In this document: positions 1 through 8,426 of the stretch, piece by piece | Numbering within the stretch: the stretch's first letter is position 1 | How the letters are laid out: each line of letters opens with the position of its first letter | Source: Psychromonas sp. MB-3u-54 | GTDB taxonomy: Bacteria > Pseudomonadota > Gammaproteobacteria > Enterobacterales > Psychromonadaceae | Reading direction: 5' to 3' | DNA: 64,000 nucleotides | NCBI RefSeq assembly: GCF_002836415.1 | Contig: NZ_PJBP01000086.1 | Coordinates: 1-64,000 of the forward strand | Program-made: the position numbers and the translations under genes | The notes under the pieces: generated by a model | Told to the model about the DNA's origin: nothing | Databases searched by the model: none | What the model saw: only the letters and a program-made list of their open reading frames with translations

Positions 1-33
1 ATCGGCAGAGCGTCGTTAATGCGCTCTGCCGAT
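1..33 (-). terminator. Inverted repeat downstream of lipA
   Basis: Bases 1-12 and 22-33 are perfect reverse complements (12-bp stem, 9-nt loop), nine bases beyond the lipA stop codon. A U-tract would lie outside the window, so termination is inferred from the stem and its position only. Confidence 0.6.
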
Positions 34-41
34 TGATCTGT

Positions 42-1010
42 TTATTTCACTTCTTTGCCAGAGGCTTGTAAATCGGCATGGTATGAGGAGCGAACTAAGG
101 GGCCGCAGGCCGCTTGATCAAATCCCAGAGCTTTGGCTTTTACCCCTAACTCATCAAATTCTGAGGGTGGAACATAACGCTGTACCGCTAAATGGTCGAG
201 GCTAGGTTGTAAGTATTGCCCTAGGGTTAACATATTAACATCATGCGCTCTAAGGTCAGTAAGTACTTGCTCTATCTCTTCATTTGTTTCACCGAGTCCA
301 ACCATCAAACCTGATTTTGTTGGAATATGCGGATGTTTCTCTTTAAATTTTTGGAGCAGTTTTAAAGACCATTTATAATCAGCGCCAGGTCGAACCTCCT
401 TATATAAATGGGGGGCTGTTTCAAGGTTATGATTAAATACATCGGGCAGATCCTGCTCAAAACAGGCTAAGGCTTTATCCATACGGCCTTTAAAATCAGG
501 TACTAAAATTTCGATTTTAATCTCTGGATTTAATAAGCGAATTTCACGAATACAATCGGCAAAATGTTGCGCGCCGCCATCACGAAGATCATCGCGGTCA
601 ACCGAGGTGATGACAACATACTTTAGTTTCATATCCTTAATGGTTTCAGCCAATTTTTTCGGTTCGTTTGCGTCGACGGCCAGCGGTTTACCATGACCCA
701 CATCGCAAAATGGACAACGTCGAGTACAAATGTCACCCAAAATCATAAAGGTTGCGGTGCCGTGATTGAAACATTCATTGAGGTTTGGGCATGAGGCTTC
801 TTCACAAACTGAATGGAGGTTGTTTTTACGTAATGCTGCTTTTATTTCATTAACGCGTGTATTGTCAGAAGAAAGTTTTATTTTCATCCAAGCTGGTTTT
901 TTTAACAGCGTTGTTTTGTTCGAAGGGACAACTTTAATCGGAATATGAGAAAGTTTGTCGGCGTCGCGTAATTTTTTGCCTGCAGTTAATTGACTTGGTT
1001 TATTACTCAT
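42..1010 (-). CDS. lipA: Lipoyl synthase LipA
   Basis: Radical-SAM enzyme that inserts two sulfurs into protein-bound octanoyl groups to make lipoyl cofactors of 2-oxoacid dehydrogenases and the glycine cleavage system; cytosolic. Both iron-sulfur signatures are visible: C69, C74 and C80 (auxiliary cluster) and the radical-SAM CX3CX2C at C95, C99 and C102. With the ATG at 1010 the protein is 322 residues, close to the E. coli length. A TTG at 1025 would add five residues but lies deeper inside lipB, and the ATG has a GAGAG Shine-Dalgarno sequence. The gene overlaps the end of lipB by 8 bp, so the pair is probably translationally coupled. Confidence 0.97.
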   Translation of the reverse strand: MSNKPSQLTAGKKLRDADKLSHIPIKVVPSNKTTLLKKPAWMKIKLSSDNTRVNEIKAALRKNNLHSVCEEASCPNLNECFNHGTATFMILGDICTRRCPFCDVGHGKPLAVDANEPKKLAETIKDMKLKYVVITSVDRDDLRDGGAQHFADCIREIRLLNPEIKIEILVPDFKGRMDKALACFEQDLPDVFNHNLETAPHLYKEVRPGADYKWSLKLLQKFKEKHPHIPTKSGLMVGLGETNEEIEQVLTDLRAHDVNMLTLGQYLQPSLDHLAVQRYVPPSEFDELGVKAKALGFDQAACGPLVRSSYHADLQASGKEVK

Positions 1011-1653
1011 GGTGAAAACTCTCAATATGTGAATAGTCTAATTTTTGATTCATTTTTTCAATCAATAACGGTGCGAGTTGGTCAACTGAAAGTGTTAATC
1101 CCTCAGCCTTACATTGGGTCATCTCTAGTCCTGCGTAACCACAGGGGTTAATTTGCAAAAAAGGAGATAAATCCATATCAACATTTAATGCCAATCCGTG
1201 GAAAGAGCAGCCTTTGCGGATTTTCAGTCCCAGTGATGCTATTTTTTTACCATCAACATAGACACCCGGCGCATCGGGTTTAGCTACTGCGATAACATTA
1301 TAATCTGCTAATAAATTAATAATGCTGTCTTCCATAATAGTGACTAATGCGCGCACATTAAGTCTCTTGCGGCGAAGGTTAATCAGTAAGTATGCAACCA
1401 GCTGTCCGGGTGCATGAAAAGTGATTTGCCCGCCGCGATCGCTTTGCACAACCGGAATCTCACTTTGCTTTAACAGGTGTTCAGCTTTGCCCGCAAGGCC
1501 TTGGGTAAACACGGCCGGGTGTTCGACTAACCATATTTCATCCACGGTATTTTGATCACGTTGACTGGTGAAGTCGCTCATTGCCTGCCACGAGCTTAGG
1601 TAATCCTGTCTGCCTAAGTAACGTAATTTAAGCTGTGTATCTAATGTATTCAT
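1003..1653 (-). CDS. lipB: Octanoyltransferase LipB
   Basis: Transfers octanoate from acyl carrier protein to lipoyl-domain lysines, giving the substrate of LipA. The 216-residue protein has the family motif [12 protein letters not shown] near residue 74, the lysine-bearing segment KIASLGLKI and the catalytic-cysteine region [10 protein letters not shown], all at the expected spacing. ATG start at 1653. It lies between ybeD and lipA, the usual gammaproteobacterial order, and the lipA start overlaps its stop. Length and motifs are complete. Confidence 0.97.
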   Translation of the reverse strand: MNTLDTQLKLRYLGRQDYLSSWQAMSDFTSQRDQNTVDEIWLVEHPAVFTQGLAGKAEHLLKQSEIPVVQSDRGGQITFHAPGQLVAYLLINLRRKRLNVRALVTIMEDSIINLLADYNVIAVAKPDAPGVYVDGKKIASLGLKIRKGCSFHGLALNVDMDLSPFLQINPCGYAGLEMTQCKAEGLTLSVDQLAPLLIEKMNQKLDYSHIESFHHE

Positions 1654-1668
1654 TCAGTAATCACAGTG

Positions 1669-1938
1669 TTAAAGAATATGGCGAACAAGTTCAAGTTCGC
1701 TCACTTCAGTGTAGATCGTTTCAATGTGGTCTTTGCTGGTAACAGTGACCGGAATACTTAAAGCACAATAATTGCCCTTTGAGCTGGGTTTTATGGTCGG
1801 TGCATAATCTCCCGGAGCGTGTTTTTGGAGCACCTCAAGCACTTGCTCCATAAATTCTGGTTTAGCAACACCCATTACTTTAAAGGTAAATAAACAGGGG
1901 AACTCTAGTAGGGTATCAAAGTTGGTATTTAACGCCAT
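1669..1938 (-). CDS. ybeD: YbeD-family protein (DUF493)
   Basis: 89-residue protein of the DUF493/YbeD family, which has an ACT-like fold and is almost always found between dacA and lipB. Recognisable family segments are LLEFPCLFTFKVMG near the N-terminus, HAPGDYAPTIKPSSKGNY in the middle and a C-terminus ending VRHIL. A regulatory role in lipoate metabolism has been suggested from context; no catalytic residues are evident. ATG start at 1938, with 15 bases between its stop and the lipB start, so probably co-transcribed. Confidence 0.93.
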   Translation of the reverse strand: MALNTNFDTLLEFPCLFTFKVMGVAKPEFMEQVLEVLQKHAPGDYAPTIKPSSKGNYCALSIPVTVTSKDHIETIYTEVSELELVRHIL

Positions 1939-2048
1939 TTTAAACTCCAGGGGGCAATATTAATCGACTTTTGTTATGTTGTATAAGCGAACTCACTCAG
2001 GGGCTGTCTCTGAACCGGTTCGCTTATGATTATAATATGGGGCTAAAA

Positions 2049-3224
2049 TCAGCTAAACCAACCGATAAACAATAATTTAATATAATCTATCAGGCGACTA
2101 AATAAACCACCTTCCTCGACGGTTTCTAAGGCAATCAGATCGTATGTCGCTACCGTTTGATCAGGATCTGCTTGTTGACCAGTCACTGAATAGTTTACCT
2201 TGCCGACAACATCACCCTTTTGGATGGGTGCACGTAATTCATTTTCAATAATAAAATTAGCGGTTAAATTTTTGGCTTCGCCTCTTGGCAGCGTAATAGG
2301 CGTATCATCTTTTACACCTAAGCGAATCATTGCCTGGCTACCCATCCAAATTCTTTCATTCGCTAATTGGTCGCCTGCATTATAAGGGGTAAGCGTTTCA
2401 AAAAAGCGGAATCCCCAATTGAGTAATTTTTTACTTTCGGTCAGACGTGCTGAAGTTGAATGGGTGCCCATTACAACACTGATCAAACGCATACCGTCTT
2501 TGGTTGCCGAAGAAATTAGGCTGTAACCCGCCTCATTAGTATGGCCAGTTTTGATCCCATCGACGTCTAAACTTTTGTCCCATAATAAAGAGTTACGATT
2601 GGGTTGATCAATACCATTAAATTTGAATGATTTTTCACTGTATATAAGGTATTCCTCGGGTACGTCATTAATTAATGCTTGCGCTAAGAGAGCCATATCA
2701 TGGGGGGTTGTGTAGTGCCCTTCAGCGGTTAAACCGTGGCTATTTTTAAATTGCGTATTATCCATTCCTAACTGCGCAGCCCAAGAATTCATTAAATCTG
2801 CAAATGCACCTTCACTGCCGGCAATATATTCAGCCATTGCCACACAGGCATCATTACCCGATTGTATTATAATGCCGCGATTTAAGTCAGCTACGCTCAC
2901 TTCCTTACCGACTTCAATAAACATTTTAGAAGACTCGGGGAAGTTTTTGGACCACGCCTTTTCAGAAATGGTCACTTTATCGGTAGGTGATAAGTTGCCG
3001 GATTTGATTTCCTGGCCAATGATATAACTGGTCATCATTTTGGTCAGGCTGGCAGGGGCAAGTCTGACGTCGCTATTATTCTCAGAAAGCACTTTCCCTG
3101 AATTAAAATCAATAAGCAGATAGCCCTTTGCGCCAATTTCCGGTGCACTTGGCGTTATTGTGGGGTTTGCAAAGAGGTTAAGGCTGAAAATGAGCGCGCT
3201 AACCAGAAGGCTTATTTTTTTCAT
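2049..3224 (-). CDS. dacA: D-alanyl-D-alanine carboxypeptidase (PBP5/6 family)
   Basis: Periplasmic low-molecular-weight penicillin-binding protein that trims the terminal D-Ala from peptidoglycan pentapeptides. The active-site motifs are in order: S59-x-x-K62, S122-G-N and K225-T-G. The start is set at the ATG at 3224 because it begins a clean signal peptide (MKKISLLVSALIFSLNLFA) and has a nearby AGG; the upstream tandem ATGs at 3266-3269 would put 15 polar residues before it. The C-terminus is an amphipathic, aromatic-rich helix, the typical inner-membrane anchor. About 391 residues. Confidence 0.95.
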   Translation of the reverse strand: MKKISLLVSALIFSLNLFANPTITPSAPEIGAKGYLLIDFNSGKVLSENNSDVRLAPASLTKMMTSYIIGQEIKSGNLSPTDKVTISEKAWSKNFPESSKMFIEVGKEVSVADLNRGIIIQSGNDACVAMAEYIAGSEGAFADLMNSWAAQLGMDNTQFKNSHGLTAEGHYTTPHDMALLAQALINDVPEEYLIYSEKSFKFNGIDQPNRNSLLWDKSLDVDGIKTGHTNEAGYSLISSATKDGMRLISVVMGTHSTSARLTESKKLLNWGFRFFETLTPYNAGDQLANERIWMGSQAMIRLGVKDDTPITLPRGEAKNLTANFIIENELRAPIQKGDVVGKVNYSVTGQQADPDQTVATYDLIALETVEEGGLFSRLIDYIKLLFIGWFS

Positions 3225-3439
3225 GAAAGATACCTGTGAATGATTGGAATAAAAATATTTGCTCATCATAGCAGATCAACCTTTATTTGCTAAGGGTTGA
3301 AGAGGGATTTCTACAGATCAAAGATGCTTTAAAAGCAGGCTGCCAAATTCACCTATTCATTTCATTAACTTGAAGGCCTATAAAGCGATTGCGGTTATTT
3401 CAGTCGCTTATTTATTCTCGTGCCTAAAGACGTGATAGT

Positions 3440-3456
3440 TGCACCTTTTTGGTGCG
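3440..3456 (+). promoter_or_regulatory. NtrC (GlnG) binding site
   Basis: TGCACC-N5-GGTGCG matches the NtrC enhancer consensus TGCACC-N5-GGTGCA in all but the last base. It is centred about 98 bp upstream of the start expected from the sigma-54 element at 3520-3534, a normal enhancer distance. I saw no convincing second site. Confidence 0.85.
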
Positions 3457-3519
3457 CTGTTGAGATTGGAATAATTAACACTAAAGATTAACTTCTTGTA
3501 TCTTAAAGCTTTTTGTTTT

Positions 3520-3534
3520 TGGCATGTTATTTGC
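3520..3534 (+). promoter_or_regulatory. Sigma-54 promoter of glnK-amtB
   Basis: TGGCATGTTATTTGC fits the -24/-12 consensus TGGCAC-N5-TTGC with one mismatch and exactly 10 bases between the invariant GG and GC. With the NtrC site upstream and a PII/ammonium-transporter operon downstream, nitrogen-limitation control is very likely. Confidence 0.9.
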
Positions 3535-3544
3535 TTATGTTTAA

Positions 3545-3952
<408 letters not shown>

Positions 3953-3986
3953 TCTATTTGAGTAATTTTTAAAAAGAGGAATTATT

Positions 3987-5207
3987 ATGGAAAACACAGT
4001 AACAGAACTCAGGTTTGCCCTTGATACCTTCTATTTTTTAATATCAGGTGTCTTAGTCATGTGGATGGCAGCAGGTTTTGCAATGTTAGAAGCAGGGCTT
4101 GTTCGATCTAAAAATACCACTGAAATTTTAACTAAAAACATCGTGTTATATGCTATCGCTTGTACCATGTTCCTGCTGGTTGGTTATAACATTATGTATG
4201 TTGATAATAGCGCAGGCGGTTGGTTACCTTCATTTGGCAGTTTGATAGGTATCCAAGCGGAAGGTGCTGACCATTCACTTGAATCAGATTTCTTCTTTCA
4301 AGTTGTTTTTGTGGCAACGGCAATGTCAATCGTATCCGGCGCAGTTGCTGAACGTATGAAGCTGTGGGCATTCTTAATATTCTCGGTCTTTTTAACAGGT
4401 TTCATTTACCCAATGGAAGGGTACTGGACTTGGGGCGGCGGCTTCCTTGCTGAAGCCGGTTTTAGTGACTTCGCAGGTTCCGGTATTGTTCATATGGCAG
4501 GCGCTGCCGCGGCATTAGCTGCGGTTATATTACTGGGCGCACGTAAAGGTAAGTTTGGTAAAAACGGTGCAGTTCACCCGATTCCAGGTTCAAACATGCC
4601 GCTTGCAACGTTAGGGACACTTATCCTATGGATGGGCTGGTTTGGTTTTAACGGAGGCTCGCAATTGGCACTGTCGAATGCAGAAAATGCCAGTGCGGTT
4701 GGTTTGATTTTTGTTAATACCAATGCGGCAGCGGCGACGGGCGCAATTGCTGCTCTGATAGTCAGTAAACTTAAATGGGGTAAAGCCGATTTAACCATGA
4801 TTTTAAACGGTGCATTAGCAGGTTTAGTCGCTATTACTGCGGATCCTTTATCGCCAACGCCTCTATTTGCAGCGGGTATAGGTGCGGTTGCTGGTATCAT
4901 CGTTATTTACAGTATTCTCACTTTTGATAAATTAAAGTTAGATGATCCGGTAGGTGCCTTATCCGTGCACGGTGTCTGTGGTCTGTTTGGTCTATTAGTT
5001 GTGCCGCTAAATAACGAGGGTGCTTCTTTTGCCAGCCAACTATATGGTGCAGCGGTTATCTTTGGTTTTGTCTTTGTTGCGTCATGGATTGTTTGGAGCG
5101 TGATTAAAGTCACTATGGGCGTTCGTGTTAGCGCTGAAGAAGAGGAAACAGGTATGGATTTGCACGATTGTGGTGTAGAGGCATACCCCGAGTTCACCGC
5201 TAGATAA
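3987..5207 (+). CDS. amtB: Ammonium transporter AmtB
   Basis: Inner-membrane ammonium channel of 406 residues with about eleven hydrophobic helices. The twin pore histidines are visible as H169 (GIVHMAG) and H328 (LSVHGVCG). Unlike E. coli AmtB there is no clear cleavable signal peptide: the first helix begins around residue 12 directly after a short polar stretch, as in many marine Amt proteins. It lies 34 bp after glnK with AGAGGA before the ATG, so the two form one operon, closed by a strong terminator at 5229-5260. Confidence 0.96.
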   Translation: MENTVTELRFALDTFYFLISGVLVMWMAAGFAMLEAGLVRSKNTTEILTKNIVLYAIACTMFLLVGYNIMYVDNSAGGWLPSFGSLIGIQAEGADHSLESDFFFQVVFVATAMSIVSGAVAERMKLWAFLIFSVFLTGFIYPMEGYWTWGGGFLAEAGFSDFAGSGIVHMAGAAAALAAVILLGARKGKFGKNGAVHPIPGSNMPLATLGTLILWMGWFGFNGGSQLALSNAENASAVGLIFVNTNAAAATGAIAALIVSKLKWGKADLTMILNGALAGLVAITADPLSPTPLFAAGIGAVAGIIVIYSILTFDKLKLDDPVGALSVHGVCGLFGLLVVPLNNEGASFASQLYGAAVIFGFVFVASWIVWSVIKVTMGVRVSAEEEETGMDLHDCGVEAYPEFTAR

Positions 5208-5228
5208 CAGCTAAAAAATCCTTTAATT

Positions 5229-5260
5229 AGCCCGGCTTATTATTAAGTCCGGGCTTTTTT
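5229..5260 (+). terminator. Terminator of glnK-amtB
   Basis: Stem AGCCCGG/CCGGGCT with a 13-nt AT-rich loop followed by a T6 run; 21 bases after the amtB stop codon. Confidence 0.92.
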
Positions 5261-5506
5261 GGTTTTAATTAAAGCCAAAAAGATTCACTGATGCGAATAT
5301 CTAAATCCTTTTCTGATCTTAAAGAGCGTCTTTATTGAGTGAATTGCTCAAAAATCCGGAGAAATTTACGTAAGAGTATCGACATTAACGCACATATTAA
5401 TCTGTTATGTTTATTACTTCATATAATCTTCTGTGTTAGCATTCAAATACCCCCTTAATGATTGTCTTTGTACAAGTGTTATCTTTAAATTTATTAGGTT
5501 AAGTTC
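5261..5506. other. Intergenic region upstream of ccmA
   Basis: No gene. It contains a TATAAT hexamer at 5422-5427 without a convincing -35 partner and an inverted pair TTGAG-N7-CTCAA near 5334-5350. The ccm operon promoter is probably here, but I cannot place it with certainty. Confidence 0.35.
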
Positions 5507-6145
5507 ATGCTGCACTGCAAAATGCTGACGGTTGTCCGTGAGGATCGTATTTTATTCAAAGATCTAAGCTTTACCATTAAACCGGGCGAGATAGTGCAGA
5601 TTGAAGGACCTAATGGCGTGGGTAAAACAAGCCTGTTTCGATTACTAATAGGGTTGTCCACCGCGTATTCAGGTGATATTTTTTGGCAAGGCTCCTCAAT
5701 AGATAAAGATCGCGAATTTTTTTACCAGCAGCTTTTATATCTTGGTCATAAAACAGGTATAAAACCTGAATTAACTCCTTTAGAAAATTTGCAGTTTTTT
5801 CAGACCTTACATGCAGCAAAGCAGGATATTGATTTGTGGTTTGTTTTAGCACAGGTTGGATTGGCAGGTTATGAAGATGTGACAACGGCTCAGCTTTCTG
5901 CAGGACAACAACGTCGGGTGGCTTTAGCCCGGTTATGGATCAATAAGTGCCCGTTATGGGTATTAGATGAACCTTTTACCGCCATTGATAAGTCAGGTAT
6001 TGCCGTGTTAGAAGGGTTATTTGTAAAGCATGCAGAAAAGGGGGGGATTGTGCTCCTCACGACACATCAGGATATGACGCTTGATTCTTCATTGTTGCGG
6101 AAAATTGAATTAGGTGGGGCTGCTGCCGATGAAGACTATGTTTAG
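5507..6145 (+). CDS. ccmA: Cytochrome c biogenesis ATPase CcmA
   Basis: ATP-binding subunit of the CcmABCD complex, which powers release of haem-loaded CcmE during system I cytochrome c maturation. The 212-residue protein has Walker A GPNGVGKTS near residue 35, the ABC signature LSAGQQRRVALA, Walker B LWVLDEPF and a switch histidine in LLTTHQDM. ATG start at 5507. First gene of a compact ccm operon running to 12765; its end overlaps the start of ccmB. Confidence 0.95.
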   Translation: MLHCKMLTVVREDRILFKDLSFTIKPGEIVQIEGPNGVGKTSLFRLLIGLSTAYSGDIFWQGSSIDKDREFFYQQLLYLGHKTGIKPELTPLENLQFFQTLHAAKQDIDLWFVLAQVGLAGYEDVTTAQLSAGQQRRVALARLWINKCPLWVLDEPFTAIDKSGIAVLEGLFVKHAEKGGIVLLTTHQDMTLDSSLLRKIELGGAAADEDYV

Positions 6146-6818
6146 GGCATTGTTTAGCGCGTTTTTTCAAGTGGTTGCTAAAGAGCTGCAGGGGGCATTC
6201 CGTCACGGCAGTGATATTTTAAATCCTGTTTGGTTTTTCATTATTGTGGTCACGCTCTTCCCCTTAGGTATAGGTACAGATCCTGCTTTGCTGGAGCGTA
6301 TCGCACCCGGTATTATTTGGGTGGCTGCATTATTGGCGGCTTTATTGTCCTTTGAGCGGTTATTTAAAGATGATTTTATTGACGGCTCATTAGAGCAGTT
6401 AATGTTGTCCCCCTTTCCGCTTGCGTGGCTGGTCAGCGCGAAGGTATTTGCGCACTGGTTATTAACCGGGTTGCCTCTTTTATTGGTTTCCCCTCTTTTG
6501 GCGACTTTTTTATCACTTGATATTGATACCTATATTGCATTATTTTTAACGCTTTTAATCGGTACGCCCATTTTGAGTTTATTTGGTGCTATTGGTGTTG
6601 CCCTGACGGTCGGCTTAAGAAAAGGGGGGATACTATTAAGTTTAATCATGCTGCCGCTGAGTATTCCTATTTTAATTTTTTCGACCATGGCGATTGATGC
6701 CGCATCCTATGGTCAATCCTATATAGGGTTATTAGCTTTATTAGGTGCAATGTTAATTACCGCCATTATTTTAGCGCCTTTTGCAATAGCGGCATCATTG
6801 CGTGTCAGCGTTAGTTGA
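6129..6818 (+). CDS. ccmB: Haem exporter membrane protein CcmB
   Basis: Integral membrane subunit of the CcmABC transporter-like complex, about 229 residues with six hydrophobic segments. The family segment beginning FSAFFQVVAKELQ near the N-terminus and the loop FERLFKDDFIDGSLEQL are recognisable. The start is the ATG at 6129, overlapping ccmA by 17 bp; a GTG at 6114 would add five residues and an ATG at 6138 would remove three. The overlap suggests translational coupling. A 157-bp gap without a gene separates it from ccmC. Confidence 0.92.
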   Translation: MKTMFRALFSAFFQVVAKELQGAFRHGSDILNPVWFFIIVVTLFPLGIGTDPALLERIAPGIIWVAALLAALLSFERLFKDDFIDGSLEQLMLSPFPLAWLVSAKVFAHWLLTGLPLLLVSPLLATFLSLDIDTYIALFLTLLIGTPILSLFGAIGVALTVGLRKGGILLSLIMLPLSIPILIFSTMAIDAASYGQSYIGLLALLGAMLITAIILAPFAIAASLRVSVS

Positions 6819-6975
6819 TAACTGATGTTACGCAGTCCCCAGATAGAATAGGGCTTATAGCAAGGTCTAAAAATAGTAACTTATTGATTCATAACAATGT
6901 GGTGAGTAATGTCAGTTGATAATATGCACTTATTATTTGAATCTAAGTATTAATAAAAACAGATAGAGATAGATT

Positions 6976-7734
6976 ATGTGGAAATGGCTGCATCCTTATG
7001 CAAAACCTGAAAAGAGTTATCAATTAGCGGGTAAACTATTACCCTGGTTTGTTGTTCTGACCGTGATTACATTTATCATTGGCTTGCTGTGGGGACTGTT
7101 ATTTGCCCCCGCAGATTATCAACAGGGTGATAGTTTTCGAATCATTTATATCCATGTTCCAGCGGCCATGATGGCGATGGGGGCGTATTCAAGCATGGCT
7201 ATTGCGGCATTTGTGGCTTTAGTGTGGCAAATTAGATTAGCTGAAATGACCGTTGCGGCAACGGCGCCCATTGGTGCTGTGTTTACTTTTATCGCCCTGT
7301 TTACCGGTGCTGCATGGGGTAAACCTATGTGGGGTGCATGGTGGGTTTGGGATGCGCGCTTGACCTCGGAGCTGATATTACTGTTTGTCTATTTAGGTAT
7401 TATTGCTTTATATAACGCATTTTCTGATAAAGTATTAGCAGGCAGAGCCGCTTCAATCTTGACCTTAGTGGGGGTGATTAACTTACCTGTTATTCATTAC
7501 TCAGTCGTGTGGTGGAATACCTTGCATCAGGGGCCAACTATCAGTAAATTTGGTAAGCCATCAATGGCGGTCGAAATGTTATGGCCCTTACTTATTATGA
7601 TTGCAGCTTTTGCGACTTTATTAGGGGCGTTAATATTGATGCGCTTTCGAAATGAAATTTTAACACGTGAAAGCCATCGTCCCTGGGTAAGACAATTAGC
7701 TTTAAATAATGTTAAAATAACGGGAAAAAATTAA
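6976..7734 (+). CDS. ccmC: Haem exporter CcmC
   Basis: Inner-membrane haem-handling protein that presents haem to CcmE. The 252-residue sequence has the tryptophan-rich WWD-type motif WGAWWVWDARLTSE and two periplasmic axial histidines, in IYIHVPAA and in VIHYSVVWWNTLHQG. Six hydrophobic helices are apparent. ATG start at 6976 after an AGATAGAGATAG stretch. ccmD starts one base after its stop, so the pair is tightly coupled. Confidence 0.95.
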   Translation: MWKWLHPYAKPEKSYQLAGKLLPWFVVLTVITFIIGLLWGLLFAPADYQQGDSFRIIYIHVPAAMMAMGAYSSMAIAAFVALVWQIRLAEMTVAATAPIGAVFTFIALFTGAAWGKPMWGAWWVWDARLTSELILLFVYLGIIALYNAFSDKVLAGRAASILTLVGVINLPVIHYSVVWWNTLHQGPTISKFGKPSMAVEMLWPLLIMIAAFATLLGALILMRFRNEILTRESHRPWVRQLALNNVKITGKN

Positions 7735-7735
7735 G

Positions 7736-7942
7736 ATGGCATTTAATTCATTAGCAGATTTTTTTGCAATGGGAGGCTATGGTTTTTATGTTTGGTTGTC
7801 CTACGGCATCTCTTTTTTAGTGCTGGCTGTTTTAATCATCAATACCCTAACAAAAAGAAAAAAAATATTAAAAACTGTCACTCAGCGTATTGCACGTGAA
7901 GAGCGAATAAAGAAAGCCAAAAACAGGAAAGACACACTATGA
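7736..7942 (+). CDS. ccmD: Haem exporter small subunit CcmD
   Basis: 68-residue single-span membrane protein that holds CcmC and CcmE together. It has the usual short N-terminal segment with [16 protein letters not shown], one transmembrane helix at about residues 18-37 and a highly basic cytoplasmic tail. ATG at 7736; its TGA overlaps the ATG of ccmE. Identification rests on size, topology and position within ccmABC-D-EFGHI. Confidence 0.93.
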   Translation: MAFNSLADFFAMGGYGFYVWLSYGISFLVLAVLIINTLTKRKKILKTVTQRIAREERIKKAKNRKDTL

Positions 7943-8406
7943 ATCCGAGACGTAAAAAGCGTTTGTTAATCACCTCCTTTTTGGCGGTTGCCCTATCACT
8001 GGCCGTGGGGTTAGTGCTGTTTGCTTTGCAGCAAAATATCGATCTTTTTTATACACCGACAGAAATAATTGAAGGTAAAAAAGAAACCGGTATAAAACCT
8101 GAAGTCGGGCAACGCTTACGCATTGGCGGCATGGTCGTACAGGGATCAGTAAAGCGGAATCCAGAGAGTTTAAAAGTAAGCTTTGATTTGGTGGATAACG
8201 GTGGTGGTATTGTGACTGTCTTTTTTGATGGTATTTTGCCGGATTTATTCCGTGAGGGGCAAGGTATTGTTGCTCAGGGTCATTTACTGAATGCCACCCA
8301 AATTAACGCTTCTGAAGTGCTTGCTAAACATGACGAAGAGTATATGCCCCCGGAAGTTTCTGAGGCACTGGTTGGCATGGATAATTTCAAAGCCAATAAC
8401 AAATAA
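7939..8406 (+). CDS. ccmE: Haem chaperone CcmE
   Basis: Periplasmic, membrane-anchored chaperone that binds haem covalently and delivers it to CcmF/H. 155 residues with an N-terminal anchor at residues 9-29, an OB-fold domain and the haem-binding histidine H131 in the HxxxY motif (Y135), so it is the common histidine type and not the rare cysteine type. The ATG overlaps the ccmD stop (ATGA). Confidence 0.96.
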   Translation: MNPRRKKRLLITSFLAVALSLAVGLVLFALQQNIDLFYTPTEIIEGKKETGIKPEVGQRLRIGGMVVQGSVKRNPESLKVSFDLVDNGGGIVTVFFDGILPDLFREGQGIVAQGHLLNATQINASEVLAKHDEEYMPPEVSEALVGMDNFKANNK

Positions 8407-8426
8407 CTATAAGGAAAAGACATTTC

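Noticed and set aside
4574-5197. Two long minus-strand frames inside amtB
   Set aside because: Shadows of a strongly conserved membrane-protein gene; composition reflects antisense of hydrophobic codons.
5334-5350. Fnr site upstream of ccmA
   Set aside because: TTGAG-N7-CTCAA has the wrong spacing and outer base for the TTGAT-N4-ATCAA consensus.
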